DNA of 34,880 nt from Bacteroidales bacterium (GTDB lineage Bacteria; Bacteroidota; Bacteroidia; Bacteroidales; JAADGE01). The first letter of the stretch is position 1; every line of letters begins with the position of its first letter. This document shows, one piece after another, positions 16,357-24,425 of the stretch. The notes beneath the pieces were generated by a model. The model was not told where the DNA came from and searched no databases. It saw nothing but the letters and a program-made list of their open reading frames with translations. A program made the position numbers and the translations under genes. Where the stretch lies: contig JAOZMB010000018.1 in assembly GCA_029934515.1 (NCBI GenBank), forward strand, positions 1 through 34,880, read 5' to 3'.

Positions 16357-16390
16357 AATTACGAATTATAAATTACGAATTACGAATTGG
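16357..16390 (+). repeat. heptad repeat array at left edge of the defence island
   Basis: Four seven-base units of the form AATTAYR (here ACG, ATA, ACG, ACG endings) are followed by AATTGG. The same architecture occurs in inverted orientation at 24303-24336, matching at 28 of 34 positions, and opens the dispersed elements at 15187, 25834 and 28521. Confidence 0.65.
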
Positions 16391-16410
16391 TTTCTATATA
16401 AAAACTGTCG

Positions 16411-16437
16411 GTTTGGCTTTAAGCCAAACTTTTATTG
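16411..16437 (+). terminator. terminator-like hairpin before the defence operon
   Basis: GTTTGGCT (16411-16418) pairs with AGCCAAAC (16422-16429) around a three-base loop, followed by the T-rich stretch TTTTATTGTTTT. It would end the deacetylase-DUF721 transcript and insulate the next operon. Confidence 0.6.
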
Positions 16438-16529
16438 TTTTATGAATTTTTACAAGCTGAAAAACTTGTGATTCGTTGTCTAAAATTATATGTTTCATAA
16501 AAATATAAATATATTCTGATTATTTTACA

Positions 16530-16537
16530 TATATTTG
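16530..16537 (+). promoter_or_regulatory. possible -7 box of the defence operon
   Basis: TATATTTG matches the Bacteroidota TAnnTTTG -7 box and lies 40 bases before the first gene. No clear TTTG is found at -33, so the promoter may be weak or activator-dependent. Confidence 0.4.
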
Positions 16538-16577
16538 CAAAAAAATTAAAAAGAAAATTTTACTTTAAAAATAAACT

Positions 16578-17582
16578 ATGTTAAATAGACAAAAAATAAT
16601 ATTTGGGAGTCCCGGTACAGGGAAAAGTTATAAAATACAACATGAAATTTTACCCGATTTAGGAATAAAAAAAGAAGATACTGAAAATTGTGTAAAAACT
16701 GTTTTCCACCCAGAATATACTTATGGCGATTTTATGGGAAAACTCTTACCGCTAACAGTAAAAGGAAAAGTTGAATATAATTTTTATGAAGGACATTTTT
16801 TGACAGCATTAGCAAAAGCATATAAAAATATTTTGGAAAATAATAATAAATATGAAAAACCAAAAAATGTAGCACTCGTTATTGACGAACTTAATCGCGG
16901 AAACTCATCTGCAATTTTCGGAACAACTTTCCAACTTCTAGACAGAGAACAAGACGGATGGTCATCTTACGAAATCTCTATCTCCGAAATGGAATTTAAA
17001 AAATTACTTGAACTCTTTGGAATTATAGTAGATAAAAAAACATTTACATATAATGACAGCAATGATATTGTGATTTCAGAAATAGACTCATATCTGAAAA
17101 AATTAAAAATTAAAGATAGAAAAATTAAACTCCCTCCAAATTTATATATCTTGGCAACAATGAATACCTCCGACTCTTCTATTTATTATATGGATAGTGC
17201 TTTTAAAAGACGATGGGACTGGGAATTTTTAAATCCTGATTATGAAAAAGCAAAAGCAAAAAGCAAAAAATTACAAACCAAAGAAAGTAAAGTAGAATGG
17301 GTCAAATTTGTTGATAATTTGAATAAATTTATTAAAAGTAAATCTGATTCTATTCGTAAAGTAGAAGACAAACAAATTGGTTATTGGTTTATTAAAGGTG
17401 AAATAATAACAAGAGAACAAATTAAAAATAAACTTATGTTTTTTATTTGGGACAGCGTTTTTGGATATAATAAACAAGCGCTGGCTGATTTACTCAACGT
17501 AAAAAAGAACGAAATAATAACATTCGGAGACTTTACTAAAAAAGTTGATGTCTTTATTGAAAAAATAATTGATTTTAAATAA
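16578..17582 (+). CDS. McrB-type AAA+ NTPase without N-terminal DNA-binding domain
   Basis: A 334-residue motor protein of the McrB (LlaJI.R1-like) family. GSPGTGKS at 10-17 is Walker A, FHPEYTYGDFMG at 43-54 is a family signature, LVIDELNRGNSSAIFG at 100-115 is Walker B with the McrB DELNRGN motif, MNTSDSSI at 195-202 is the sensor/consensus corresponding to MNTADRS, and KRRW at 210-213 holds the finger arginines. In E. coli McrB a DNA-binding domain of about 160 residues precedes the motor; here Walker A starts at residue 10, so this chain has no room for one. It should assemble into a ring and drive the nuclease encoded two bases downstream. It is the first gene of a coupled four-gene operon. 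Confidence 0.9.
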   Translation: MLNRQKIIFGSPGTGKSYKIQHEILPDLGIKKEDTENCVKTVFHPEYTYGDFMGKLLPLTVKGKVEYNFYEGHFLTALAKAYKNILENNNKYEKPKNVALVIDELNRGNSSAIFGTTFQLLDREQDGWSSYEISISEMEFKKLLELFGIIVDKKTFTYNDSNDIVISEIDSYLKKLKIKDRKIKLPPNLYILATMNTSDSSIYYMDSAFKRRWDWEFLNPDYEKAKAKSKKLQTKESKVEWVKFVDNLNKFIKSKSDSIRKVEDKQIGYWFIKGEIITREQIKNKLMFFIWDSVFGYNKQALADLLNVKKNEIITFGDFTKKVDVFIEKIIDFK

Positions 17583-17584
17583 AT

Positions 17585-19228
17585 ATGTTTCAAAATTTAG
17601 TTGTAAAAAAAGAAGAAATTGAATTTTCTTTTGTCGGCATAAAATATAATCCAATACATAAACAATATGAATTATTTTTACCGCATGGATTTAAAAACTT
17701 TCCAGAAAACGACTTTGAAGTAAAAAAGAACTTCTTTTTTAAAATGTACAAAGTTTTTAAAAAATTTGTTGCCGAACATTCAGAAAGTATAAATAATTAT
17801 AAAATTAAAGACAGAGACGGAGTTATTAAAGGACAAGAAGGTTTTGAAATAAAATTGGGAAATAATAAAAGTACTGTTTTATATAGCAAATTAACTTTAT
17901 TAGATTCTATTTTGCATAATTACGACGAGTTAAAAATTTATTCTTTTTTAAATAAAAATGTAACTAGTCAAAATATTGATTATTCAAAATTAGATAAATA
18001 TTTGCATAAAGCTGTTTTTTTGGAAAATCATGTCCCATTTATCGATGAAATGATAACGCTAAGAAAAAAAAGAGAACACACACATACAAAGTTAATCGAA
18101 ATATATAGTTTTATTTTTAACGAAATTAAAACAGAACTAGAAGAAGAAGAAATTAACCCGATTGTTAGAAAACTTGCAAAAAATTTTAAAGATGAAAATT
18201 TAATGCCAAATAGTTCTTTATTCGATAACAAAACTTATGAAAATACAATTAATACATTAAAAAGTATTCTATCAGAAATAGATAGAAAAATTGCATATAA
18301 AGATGATGACTATTGGCATTTTTTTAGTGCAATAGAAACATTTCTTTACGGTGCAGAAACTAACATAGAACAAAAAGGTGAATATTTTGGAATTAATAAT
18401 TTCTCTTTTGTGTGGGAAAGTATTTGCCAAAACTATATGCTAAAAAGTAAAGATTTCGAAAACCTAATACTATTCGCTGATATCTCCGAAGATAGTGATG
18501 TTTATGAAAAAATATTAGATAAATACGGGGATATTGAAAATAAAATTTTTATTAAAAAAGGATTTAATAATCCATTTAGTTTCCAACTAAACAATACTAC
18601 AAAACAACGATTTCTGAAACCAGACCTAATGAAAGTTGTTTATTACTCGGCAAATATAGAAAAACTTGAAAATGACAGTGGACTAATCCTGGATAATGAT
18701 TTTGTTAATATAAAATTTACTTATATAAACAGTAAAAAATTAAATGCAAAAATTAAACTAATAAACAAAAAAAGAAAAAAAGATCTGGTAAAACTAATTA
18801 GGGTATTAAAAAAATCATCGCGTTCTGATAACCGTACAGAAATATTCATAAAAAATATTCATATAGATGTTATAATAAAAAATTTGAATCTAATGATGAG
18901 TGATAAATATGAAATTATAGATTACAAATACCATCCATTAAATGATTTTATTAAAATTAATGATAAAATTATAGATGATATAAAAAAACAATTAGTCTAT
19001 GAATTAGCTTTTGAAAACTCATTAGAGTTATCGAATAAAAATTATATTAATTACCAGATAAAAAGCCAATTTGTAATTCCTTATTATTTCGACGAAAATT
19101 ATTTTAAATCAAAAGATGATATGATTGGTGAATCACACATGAATACAAATAAATTATTGAAAAATAATAAAATTAAATTGTTCAAAGCAAATTTTATGTA
19201 TATTATAGAAAAATATTTAGAAAAATGA
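17585..19228 (+). CDS. LlaJI/McrC-type PD-(D/E)XK restriction nuclease subunit
   Basis: A 547-residue protein that pairs with the McrB-type motor. The C-terminal part carries a PD-(D/E)XK nuclease core: FVWESICQNYM (275-285) resembles the opening helix, P346-D347 in FLKPDLMKV provides the first acidic residue, D446-Y447-K448 in IIDYKYHP is the (D/E)XK element, and Q469 with Y472 in KKQLVYE is the QxxxY motif typical of LlaJI and McrC. About 100 residues, basic around 383-410, separate PD from DYK, more than expected, so there is an insertion. The N-terminal half (1-270) is unassigned and probably contacts the motor, as in McrC. The start follows the motor gene by two bases; the end overlaps the next start by four (ATGA). 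Confidence 0.85.
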   Translation: MFQNLVVKKEEIEFSFVGIKYNPIHKQYELFLPHGFKNFPENDFEVKKNFFFKMYKVFKKFVAEHSESINNYKIKDRDGVIKGQEGFEIKLGNNKSTVLYSKLTLLDSILHNYDELKIYSFLNKNVTSQNIDYSKLDKYLHKAVFLENHVPFIDEMITLRKKREHTHTKLIEIYSFIFNEIKTELEEEEINPIVRKLAKNFKDENLMPNSSLFDNKTYENTINTLKSILSEIDRKIAYKDDDYWHFFSAIETFLYGAETNIEQKGEYFGINNFSFVWESICQNYMLKSKDFENLILFADISEDSDVYEKILDKYGDIENKIFIKKGFNNPFSFQLNNTTKQRFLKPDLMKVVYYSANIEKLENDSGLILDNDFVNIKFTYINSKKLNAKIKLINKKRKKDLVKLIRVLKKSSRSDNRTEIFIKNIHIDVIIKNLNLMMSDKYEIIDYKYHPLNDFIKINDKIIDDIKKQLVYELAFENSLELSNKNYINYQIKSQFVIPYYFDENYFKSKDDMIGESHMNTNKLLKNNKIKLFKANFMYIIEKYLEK

Positions 19229-19692
19229 TAGAAAAAAATAAAAATATTAAAAGTAATTATGTACCACTCATTTCATTTCAGGATAGTGAAAAAGCAAATA
19301 AATATATAAACAAAGAAATAAAAAATTTCTTTTTAAGAAAAAAAATTGAAAATTATGCAGATAATCCATTAAATATTAAAGATATTATTTCGGATGAAGA
19401 TTTTCTGTACGTAGAATCTGAAAATCAAAAATATGAAGATTATAAATTTAAAATCGATTATTTTTATGATACTATTATTGGAAAATTAGAAAAAGATGAA
19501 AACGGTATTTTAAATCATAAAATAAATTATGCTATTACTTTTGATAAAAAACTAGTACCATTCAAAATAAAAATAAAATATAAAAATCGACTCTTCGGAG
19601 AAATTAGACTAGGAGGGAAAGCAGTATTTTATTATATATATTTCGATTTGCAAGAAATAATAAATCACAATAAAAATGATAAAGAAAGATAA
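19225..19692 (+). CDS. 155-residue protein of unknown function in the defence operon
   Basis: A small protein with a lysine- and asparagine-rich N-terminal third, an acidic middle (about residues 50-75), and a C-terminal segment with alternating hydrophobic residues (ITFDKKLVPFKIKIKYKNRL, then FGEIRLGGKAVFYYIYF) that looks like a beta-sheet. I do not recognise the family and see no catalytic motif, signal peptide or membrane segment. It overlaps the LlaJI-like gene by four bases and the following R-M-S gene by 17 bases, so it is translationally coupled on both sides and probably belongs to the system. It could supply the DNA-binding domain missing from the McrB-type protein, or link the two halves of the operon; both ideas are inference. 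Confidence 0.75.
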   Translation: MIEKNKNIKSNYVPLISFQDSEKANKYINKEIKNFFLRKKIENYADNPLNIKDIISDEDFLYVESENQKYEDYKFKIDYFYDTIIGKLEKDENGILNHKINYAITFDKKLVPFKIKIKYKNRLFGEIRLGGKAVFYYIYFDLQEIINHNKNDKER

Positions 19693-22600
19693 TTTTAAAG
19701 AACTTTTAAGATATTTAAAGTTCAAAGAAAAAAATAATATTTTTTATAAAAATTTTAAGCAGCCTGGAGTATATTTAAAAGCTGATTTTAAAAAAAAAAT
19801 ATTAGAATATCCAGAACTAATAGGACTCATAATTAACGAAAGACAAACATGTAATTTTGATGCAGCAGAAAATGCAGTCGTCTTCGAATGTGTAAACAAA
19901 CTATTAGAAAAAGGATACAAACCAAAACATATAGAACTCGAACCAAAATGGAAAATAGGACACGGAGCAAGCGGAGGAAGAGCTGATATACTCGTAAAAG
20001 ACCAAAACAACAAGCCTATTCTAATTATAGAATGCAAAACATACGGAAAAGAATTCTACAAAGCTTGGAAAGATACAAAAGAAGACGGAGGACAACTATT
20101 CTCGTATGCGCAACAAATAGCAGAAACAAAATTCCTATGCCTATACGCAAGCGAATTTGATAAAAAAAATAAACAAATTATAACAGAACAAAGAATAATT
20201 TCGCACAAAGATAATGATAAAATACTCGAACAAAATGAAAACCTAAAATCTTTTAGAAACGCTACTAATGTAAAAAAACGTTTCAACGTTTGGACAGAAA
20301 CATACCAACAAGAATATACGGAAACAGGAATATTCGAAAATAATATACAAGCATATCAAATTGGTAAAAATAATTATTCTCTCGAAATAGACACAAGACC
20401 AGTAACGGACAAAGATAAAAACGGAAAATACCACCGTTTCAGAACAATACTTAGACAACACAATATCGCCAGAAGAGAAACAGCTTTCGAAGTACTCGTA
20501 AATCTTTTCCTTGCTAAAATTGTGGACGAAGAAGAAAACAAAAATAAACTCGAATTCTACTGGAAAGGTATTGCTTATGATAATTACTACGACTTCATTG
20601 ACAGACTGCAAAAACTTTATCAAGTAGGTATGCGTAAATTCCTAAAAGATGAAGTTATGTATATCAGCTCAGAACAAATTGATAACGCATTCTGGACAGT
20701 AAAAAACAAAAAAAACGCAACTAAAAAACAAATACAAAAATATTTTAGAGACCTTAAATTCTTCTCAAACAACGCATTCTCGCTTATTAATGTACACAAC
20801 GAAAGACTTTTTAATAGAAATACAAAAGTTATTGTCGAAATTGTACAAATGTGGCAAAATCTAAGACTTAAAACTAAAAAACAAAACCAATTCCTGGGAG
20901 ATATGTTTGAATTCTTCCTTGACAATTCTATTAAACAATCAGAAGGACAATTTTTTACGCCAATGCCAATAACTAAATTTATTGTCGCAGCGCTGCCATT
21001 AGAATATAAAATAAAAAATTCAAAAGAACCATTAAAAGCAATCGATTACGCATGCGGAGCAGGACACTTCCTTAATGAATATGCAAACCAAATAAAAAAA
21101 CTTGTCGAAAAATATAAAAATACCGAAATTAGTAAATATTACGAAAATATAATTGGAATAGAAAAAGAAGACAGACTTGCAAAAATTGCTAAAGTATCAG
21201 CTTATATGTACGGACAAGACCAAATAAAAATATTAGAAAAAGATGCACTCAGCAATATTGATGAAATAAAACCCGAAAGTTTTGATGTACTTGTTGCAAA
21301 TCCGCCTTTTGCAGTAGAAGGTTTTTTAATGAATCTCGACCAAAAACAAAAGAAAAATTATAAACTTATAAAAACAACTAAAAATAACAGCAATACAAAT
21401 AATATACAATGTTTTTTTATCGAAAGGGCAAAACAAATTATGTCTCCAAACGGTGTAGTTGGAATTATTGTACCATCGTCTATACTCTCGAACTCTGATG
21501 CTACGCATATAGGAACTCGTGAAATTATAATTAAATTTTTTGATATTATTGCTATTGTTGAACTCGGAAGCGGTACTTTTGGTAAAACAGGTACAAATAC
21601 AGTAGTCCTTTTTCTGAAACGTAAATGCGAAAGACCAGAACAAGAAGAACATTACGCAAACCGTGTAGAAGATTATTTCGAAGAAAATTTAAGAGAACAA
21701 TTAATTGGAAATAAACCTCTAAATAGAGATATTTTAGAATATCAGGATTTAGACCTGATAAAAGAATATTGCAAACATATTAAAATAGAATTTGATGAAT
21801 ATATAAAAATATTTGGAATTACAGACGAAGATATGGATAAATTAGAAAAGCTTCTGAAATATGATATTTTTGTAGAATACAAAAAAAACTTTGAAAAAAG
21901 TAACGAAGTTAAAAACTTAAAAAAGAAAATCTATTTTAAAAAGAAAAATAAAGTAGAAAAAAAGAAAATTTTAGACGAAAATTTTATAGAATATATATAC
22001 GCAATAGAAAAAGAAAAACTATTTTATTTTATATTGGCGCACGAAAACAAGCAAAAAGTACTGATAGTAAAAAGTCCGAAAAATAACAAAATTCAAAAGA
22101 AATTTTTGGGATACCAATGGAGCGGAGCAAAAGGAAAAGAAGGTATAAAATATATAGATGGAAACGGATTAAATGATATTATTACACCTTTGTTTAACCC
22201 GAAAAACACAAACGACAAAACAAAAATAAATTATCTTATACAACAAAATTTTATCGGTGCTAAACAAAACGACTTAAAAGATTTTCAGCAATACAAAGAT
22301 TTAGTTAGTTATGTTAATGTTACTGATATTCTTGATTTTAGCAGAAAAGATTTTAATAAAAATTTTTTGCTCTCGCCTAAGAAAAATATTAATATTGATA
22401 CTAAATGGGAGTTAGTGAAGTTGGGAGAAGTTGTTGAAACTTTAAACGGATTATGGATTGGGAAGAAAGAGCCTTTTGTTAAAGTTACAGTAATAAGAAA
22501 TACGAATTTTACAAAAGGAGGAAAATTTGATTTATCTGATGTTGCTGTATTAGAAGTTGAAAAAAAACAATACGAAAAACGAAAATTAAAATACGGTGAT

Positions 22601-23500
22601 ATTGTTATTGAAAAATCAGGTGGAAGTGATACACAGGCAATTGGTCGTGTTATATTTTTTAATAAAAAAGAAGGTGAGTATTCTTACTCTAATTTTACAA
22701 GTAGATTAAGATTAATTTCAAATAATATAAAATCTGAATATTTATATTTATACTTAAACTATTTTTATGAACTTGGTTTTACATTTGATTTTCAAAAAGG
22801 TATGAGTGGGATTAAAAATTTAGATTTTGAACAATATTTGTCAATCAAAATCCCTTTACCTCCCAAAAGCGTACAAGAGCAAATAGTAAACGAGTGCGAA
22901 GTTATAGACAAGGCAAGCGAAAAAGCACAAAAAATTATTGATAAAACTAATGCAAATATTTATAATGAAATAAAAGAATTTAAAAAAAATAATTGGGAAA
23001 AATCGACTATTGAAAATTTAGAAATAGACATTTTAGGTAATTTGTCAAAAATACCAAAAAAAGAAATTTTAGAGAATGGGAAATATCCAGTGATAACACA
23101 AGAATCAAATAAATTAATATCTGGTTATACAAATGAATCATTCGTTATTACAGATTTGCCTTTAATTGTTTTTGGCGACCACACTTGTATTTTTAAATAT
23201 ATTGATTTTCCTTTTGTCAGAGGTGCCGATGGAACAAAATTATTAAAAGTTGATAGCAAAAAAATTATTCCTAAATATTTTTATTTTATAATAAAACAAA
23301 CACAAATAACAAATAAAGATAGATATGAAAGACATTATAAATATATAAAAGATTTAAAAATCCCTGTTCCACCCTTATCAGAGCAAAAAATTTTAGTATC
23401 CAAAATAGAAGACTTAGAAAATATAATAATTAAATCTCAAGGCATAATTTCTATTTCTTCTGCAAAAAAACAATCAATAATGGATAATTATTTGAAATAA
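19676..23500 (+). CDS. single-chain restriction-modification-specificity (R-M-S) fusion
   Basis: A 1274-residue protein with three parts. Residues about 50-200 form a PD-(D/E)XK nuclease domain like the HsdR N-terminus: D104 in GGRADILV, E119 and K121 in IIECK, and Q140 in GGQLFSYAQQ. Residues about 400-700 are an N6-adenine methyltransferase: QFFTP at 425-429, motif I DYACGAGHF at 457-465 (the usual DPACGSG), and motif IV NPPF at 542-545. From about 905 on there are two HsdS-type target recognition domains, one starting near TKWELVKLGEVV and one near NWEKSTIENL, each ended by a conserved PLPP/PVPP...EQ helix. No helicase motor is present, so it is of type IIG/IIB layout rather than type I. 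It overlaps the preceding gene by 17 bases. Confidence 0.9.
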   Translation: MIKKDNFKELLRYLKFKEKNNIFYKNFKQPGVYLKADFKKKILEYPELIGLIINERQTCNFDAAENAVVFECVNKLLEKGYKPKHIELEPKWKIGHGASGGRADILVKDQNNKPILIIECKTYGKEFYKAWKDTKEDGGQLFSYAQQIAETKFLCLYASEFDKKNKQIITEQRIISHKDNDKILEQNENLKSFRNATNVKKRFNVWTETYQQEYTETGIFENNIQAYQIGKNNYSLEIDTRPVTDKDKNGKYHRFRTILRQHNIARRETAFEVLVNLFLAKIVDEEENKNKLEFYWKGIAYDNYYDFIDRLQKLYQVGMRKFLKDEVMYISSEQIDNAFWTVKNKKNATKKQIQKYFRDLKFFSNNAFSLINVHNERLFNRNTKVIVEIVQMWQNLRLKTKKQNQFLGDMFEFFLDNSIKQSEGQFFTPMPITKFIVAALPLEYKIKNSKEPLKAIDYACGAGHFLNEYANQIKKLVEKYKNTEISKYYENIIGIEKEDRLAKIAKVSAYMYGQDQIKILEKDALSNIDEIKPESFDVLVANPPFAVEGFLMNLDQKQKKNYKLIKTTKNNSNTNNIQCFFIERAKQIMSPNGVVGIIVPSSILSNSDATHIGTREIIIKFFDIIAIVELGSGTFGKTGTNTVVLFLKRKCERPEQEEHYANRVEDYFEENLREQLIGNKPLNRDILEYQDLDLIKEYCKHIKIEFDEYIKIFGITDEDMDKLEKLLKYDIFVEYKKNFEKSNEVKNLKKKIYFKKKNKVEKKKILDENFIEYIYAIEKEKLFYFILAHENKQKVLIVKSPKNNKIQKKFLGYQWSGAKGKEGIKYIDGNGLNDIITPLFNPKNTNDKTKINYLIQQNFIGAKQNDLKDFQQYKDLVSYVNVTDILDFSRKDFNKNFLLSPKKNINIDTKWELVKLGEVVETLNGLWIGKKEPFVKVTVIRNTNFTKGGKFDLSDVAVLEVEKKQYEKRKLKYGDIVIEKSGGSDTQAIGRVIFFNKKEGEYSYSNFTSRLRLISNNIKSEYLYLYLNYFYELGFTFDFQKGMSGIKNLDFEQYLSIKIPLPPKSVQEQIVNECEVIDKASEKAQKIIDKTNANIYNEIKEFKKNNWEKSTIENLEIDILGNLSKIPKKEILENGKYPVITQESNKLISGYTNESFVITDLPLIVFGDHTCIFKYIDFPFVRGADGTKLLKVDSKKIIPKYFYFIIKQTQITNKDRYERHYKYIKDLKIPVPPLSEQKILVSKIEDLENIIIKSQGIISISSAKKQSIMDNYLK

Positions 23501-23506
23501 TATATT

Positions 23507-23818
23507 ATGATAACTCTAAATATTGAATTACAACCAGACATCGAGCAACGATTAAATTACCTCATGTCAAAACAAACCGATATAGAATACTTTTTTAAGG
23601 ATTTTATTATTTACAAAATTTCACATTTAGAGAAAGCTATTTTCAATATCGAAAAAGATTTACGAAAATATGAACGTAAATACAATCTTTCATCACCATT
23701 ATTTTTTCAACAATTTGAATCTGGGAAGTTCGGAGACGAAGATGATTATATGATTTGGTCTGGTATTTATGAAATGTTGCAAGAAAATAAAACCGAACTT
23801 AAAAAAATTCAATGTTAA
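23507..23818 (+). CDS. antitoxin-like coiled-coil protein
   Basis: A 103-residue acidic protein. A predicted helix-rich region (residues 20-60, with LEKAIFNIEKDLRKYERKY) is followed by FQQFESGKFGDEDDYMIWSGIYEML, a pattern (F..G..GDE.D...W.G..E) that I associate with small antitoxins encoded next to toxins such as TumE or nucleotidyltransferases. It starts six bases after the R-M-S gene and is followed 11 bases later by a broken nucleotidyltransferase gene, which fits a two-gene toxin-antitoxin or antitoxin-nucleotidyltransferase unit. The specific partner type is not certain. Whether it is still under selection without an intact partner is unknown; its own frame is intact. Confidence 0.6.
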   Translation: MITLNIELQPDIEQRLNYLMSKQTDIEYFFKDFIIYKISHLEKAIFNIEKDLRKYERKYNLSSPLFFQQFESGKFGDEDDYMIWSGIYEMLQENKTELKKIQC

Positions 23819-23829
23819 GAAATTATATT

Positions 23830-24156
23830 ATGCTTACAAAAGAAACAGCAATAGACCATGTAACAAATTTTATTAAAGATTGTTTAATATATGGAATTAA
23901 TATAGATAGAGCTATTTTGTTTGGTTCTTTTGCCAAAAATAAACAATCATAATATTCAGATATTGATATTGCTCTTATCTCGAATCATTTTACAAAAAAT
24001 TTCATTTATAATAATCGTCTAACATCTAAAATCAATATTAAATATCCTTTAATCGAAGTGCATCATTTTAATAATGAATATTTTAAACAAGGCGACCCTT
24101 TTATAAATGAAATTACAACAACAGGATTTGAAATAAAATGGCGTATAAAAGAATGA
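23830..24156 (+). pseudogene. minimal nucleotidyltransferase (MNT) gene with a nonsense codon in the active-site loop
   Basis: One frame of 108 codons reads MLTKETAIDHV ... AILFGSFAKNKQS, then a TAA at 23950-23952, then YSDIDIALISNHF ... EIKWRIKE with a TGA stop at 24154-24156. GSFA and SDID are the two halves of the MNT nucleotidyltransferase signature and the DxD metal-binding aspartates are intact after the stop. A single base change in a Lys, Gln or Glu codon would explain the TAA, and no other lesion is visible, so the break looks recent or the stop is read through. Such proteins add nucleotides to partner toxins or tRNAs. The 3' end overlaps a direct repeat that belongs to the palindromic complex. 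Confidence 0.8.
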
Positions 24157-24303
24157 ATAAAAAATAGGTGCAGTGAAAACACCACACAGGCGCAGATTTC
24201 AATTATGGCGAATTCGCCACAATTAGAAATCAGTCGAGATTAGTGCGCTTTGTCTGTGTTTTCACCGAGCTTTATGAATAAAAAAAATAGGTGTGATGAA
24301 AAC
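24153..24303. repeat. nested palindrome complex flanked by direct repeats
   Basis: A pair of direct repeats, about 28 bases each (24153-24180 and 24274-24303, starting ATGAATAAAAAA and ending GAAAAC), flanks about 93 bases. Inside, two inverted sequences of the GGTGTTTTCACC family (left arm about 24169-24194, right arm about 24251-24272) surround a hairpin centred on TGGCGAATTCGCCA, with arms GATTTC and GAAATC. The family also occurs as a stand-alone hairpin at 13271-13306. No gene lies in the 269 bases between the MNT remnant and the Na/Pi gene. Confidence 0.65.
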
Positions 24304-24336
24304 CAATTTATAATTCATAATTCGTAATTCATAATT
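24303..24336 (-). repeat. heptad repeat array at right edge of the defence island
   Basis: Read on the minus strand this is four AATTAYR heptads followed by AATTGG, matching the array at 16357-16390 at 28 of 34 positions in inverted orientation. The two arrays bracket the defence genes. Confidence 0.65.
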
Positions 24337-24425
24337 TATAATGGAATTGATTAATTCCAAAAAACCAGAGAAAAAAGTTATTATAGAAATATATTAACTT
24401 AAATTTCACACAATTTTATTTACAC

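Noticed and set aside
16578-19228. CoCoNuT-type McrBC system
   Set aside because: No long coiled-coil or extra CARF, YTH or helicase component is present beside the McrB/LlaJI pair.
20243-20925. Minus-strand open frames inside the R-M-S gene
   Set aside because: They are antisense to a conserved, uninterrupted frame and have no start context or family match.
19676-23500. Classical three-gene type I restriction system
   Set aside because: No HsdR helicase motor occurs in the chain or next to it, and M and S are fused with a nuclease domain.
23950-23952. TAA in the MNT gene as a recoded codon
   Set aside because: Many other genes in the window use TAA as an ordinary stop and no recoding signal is visible, so a nonsense mutation is the simpler reading.
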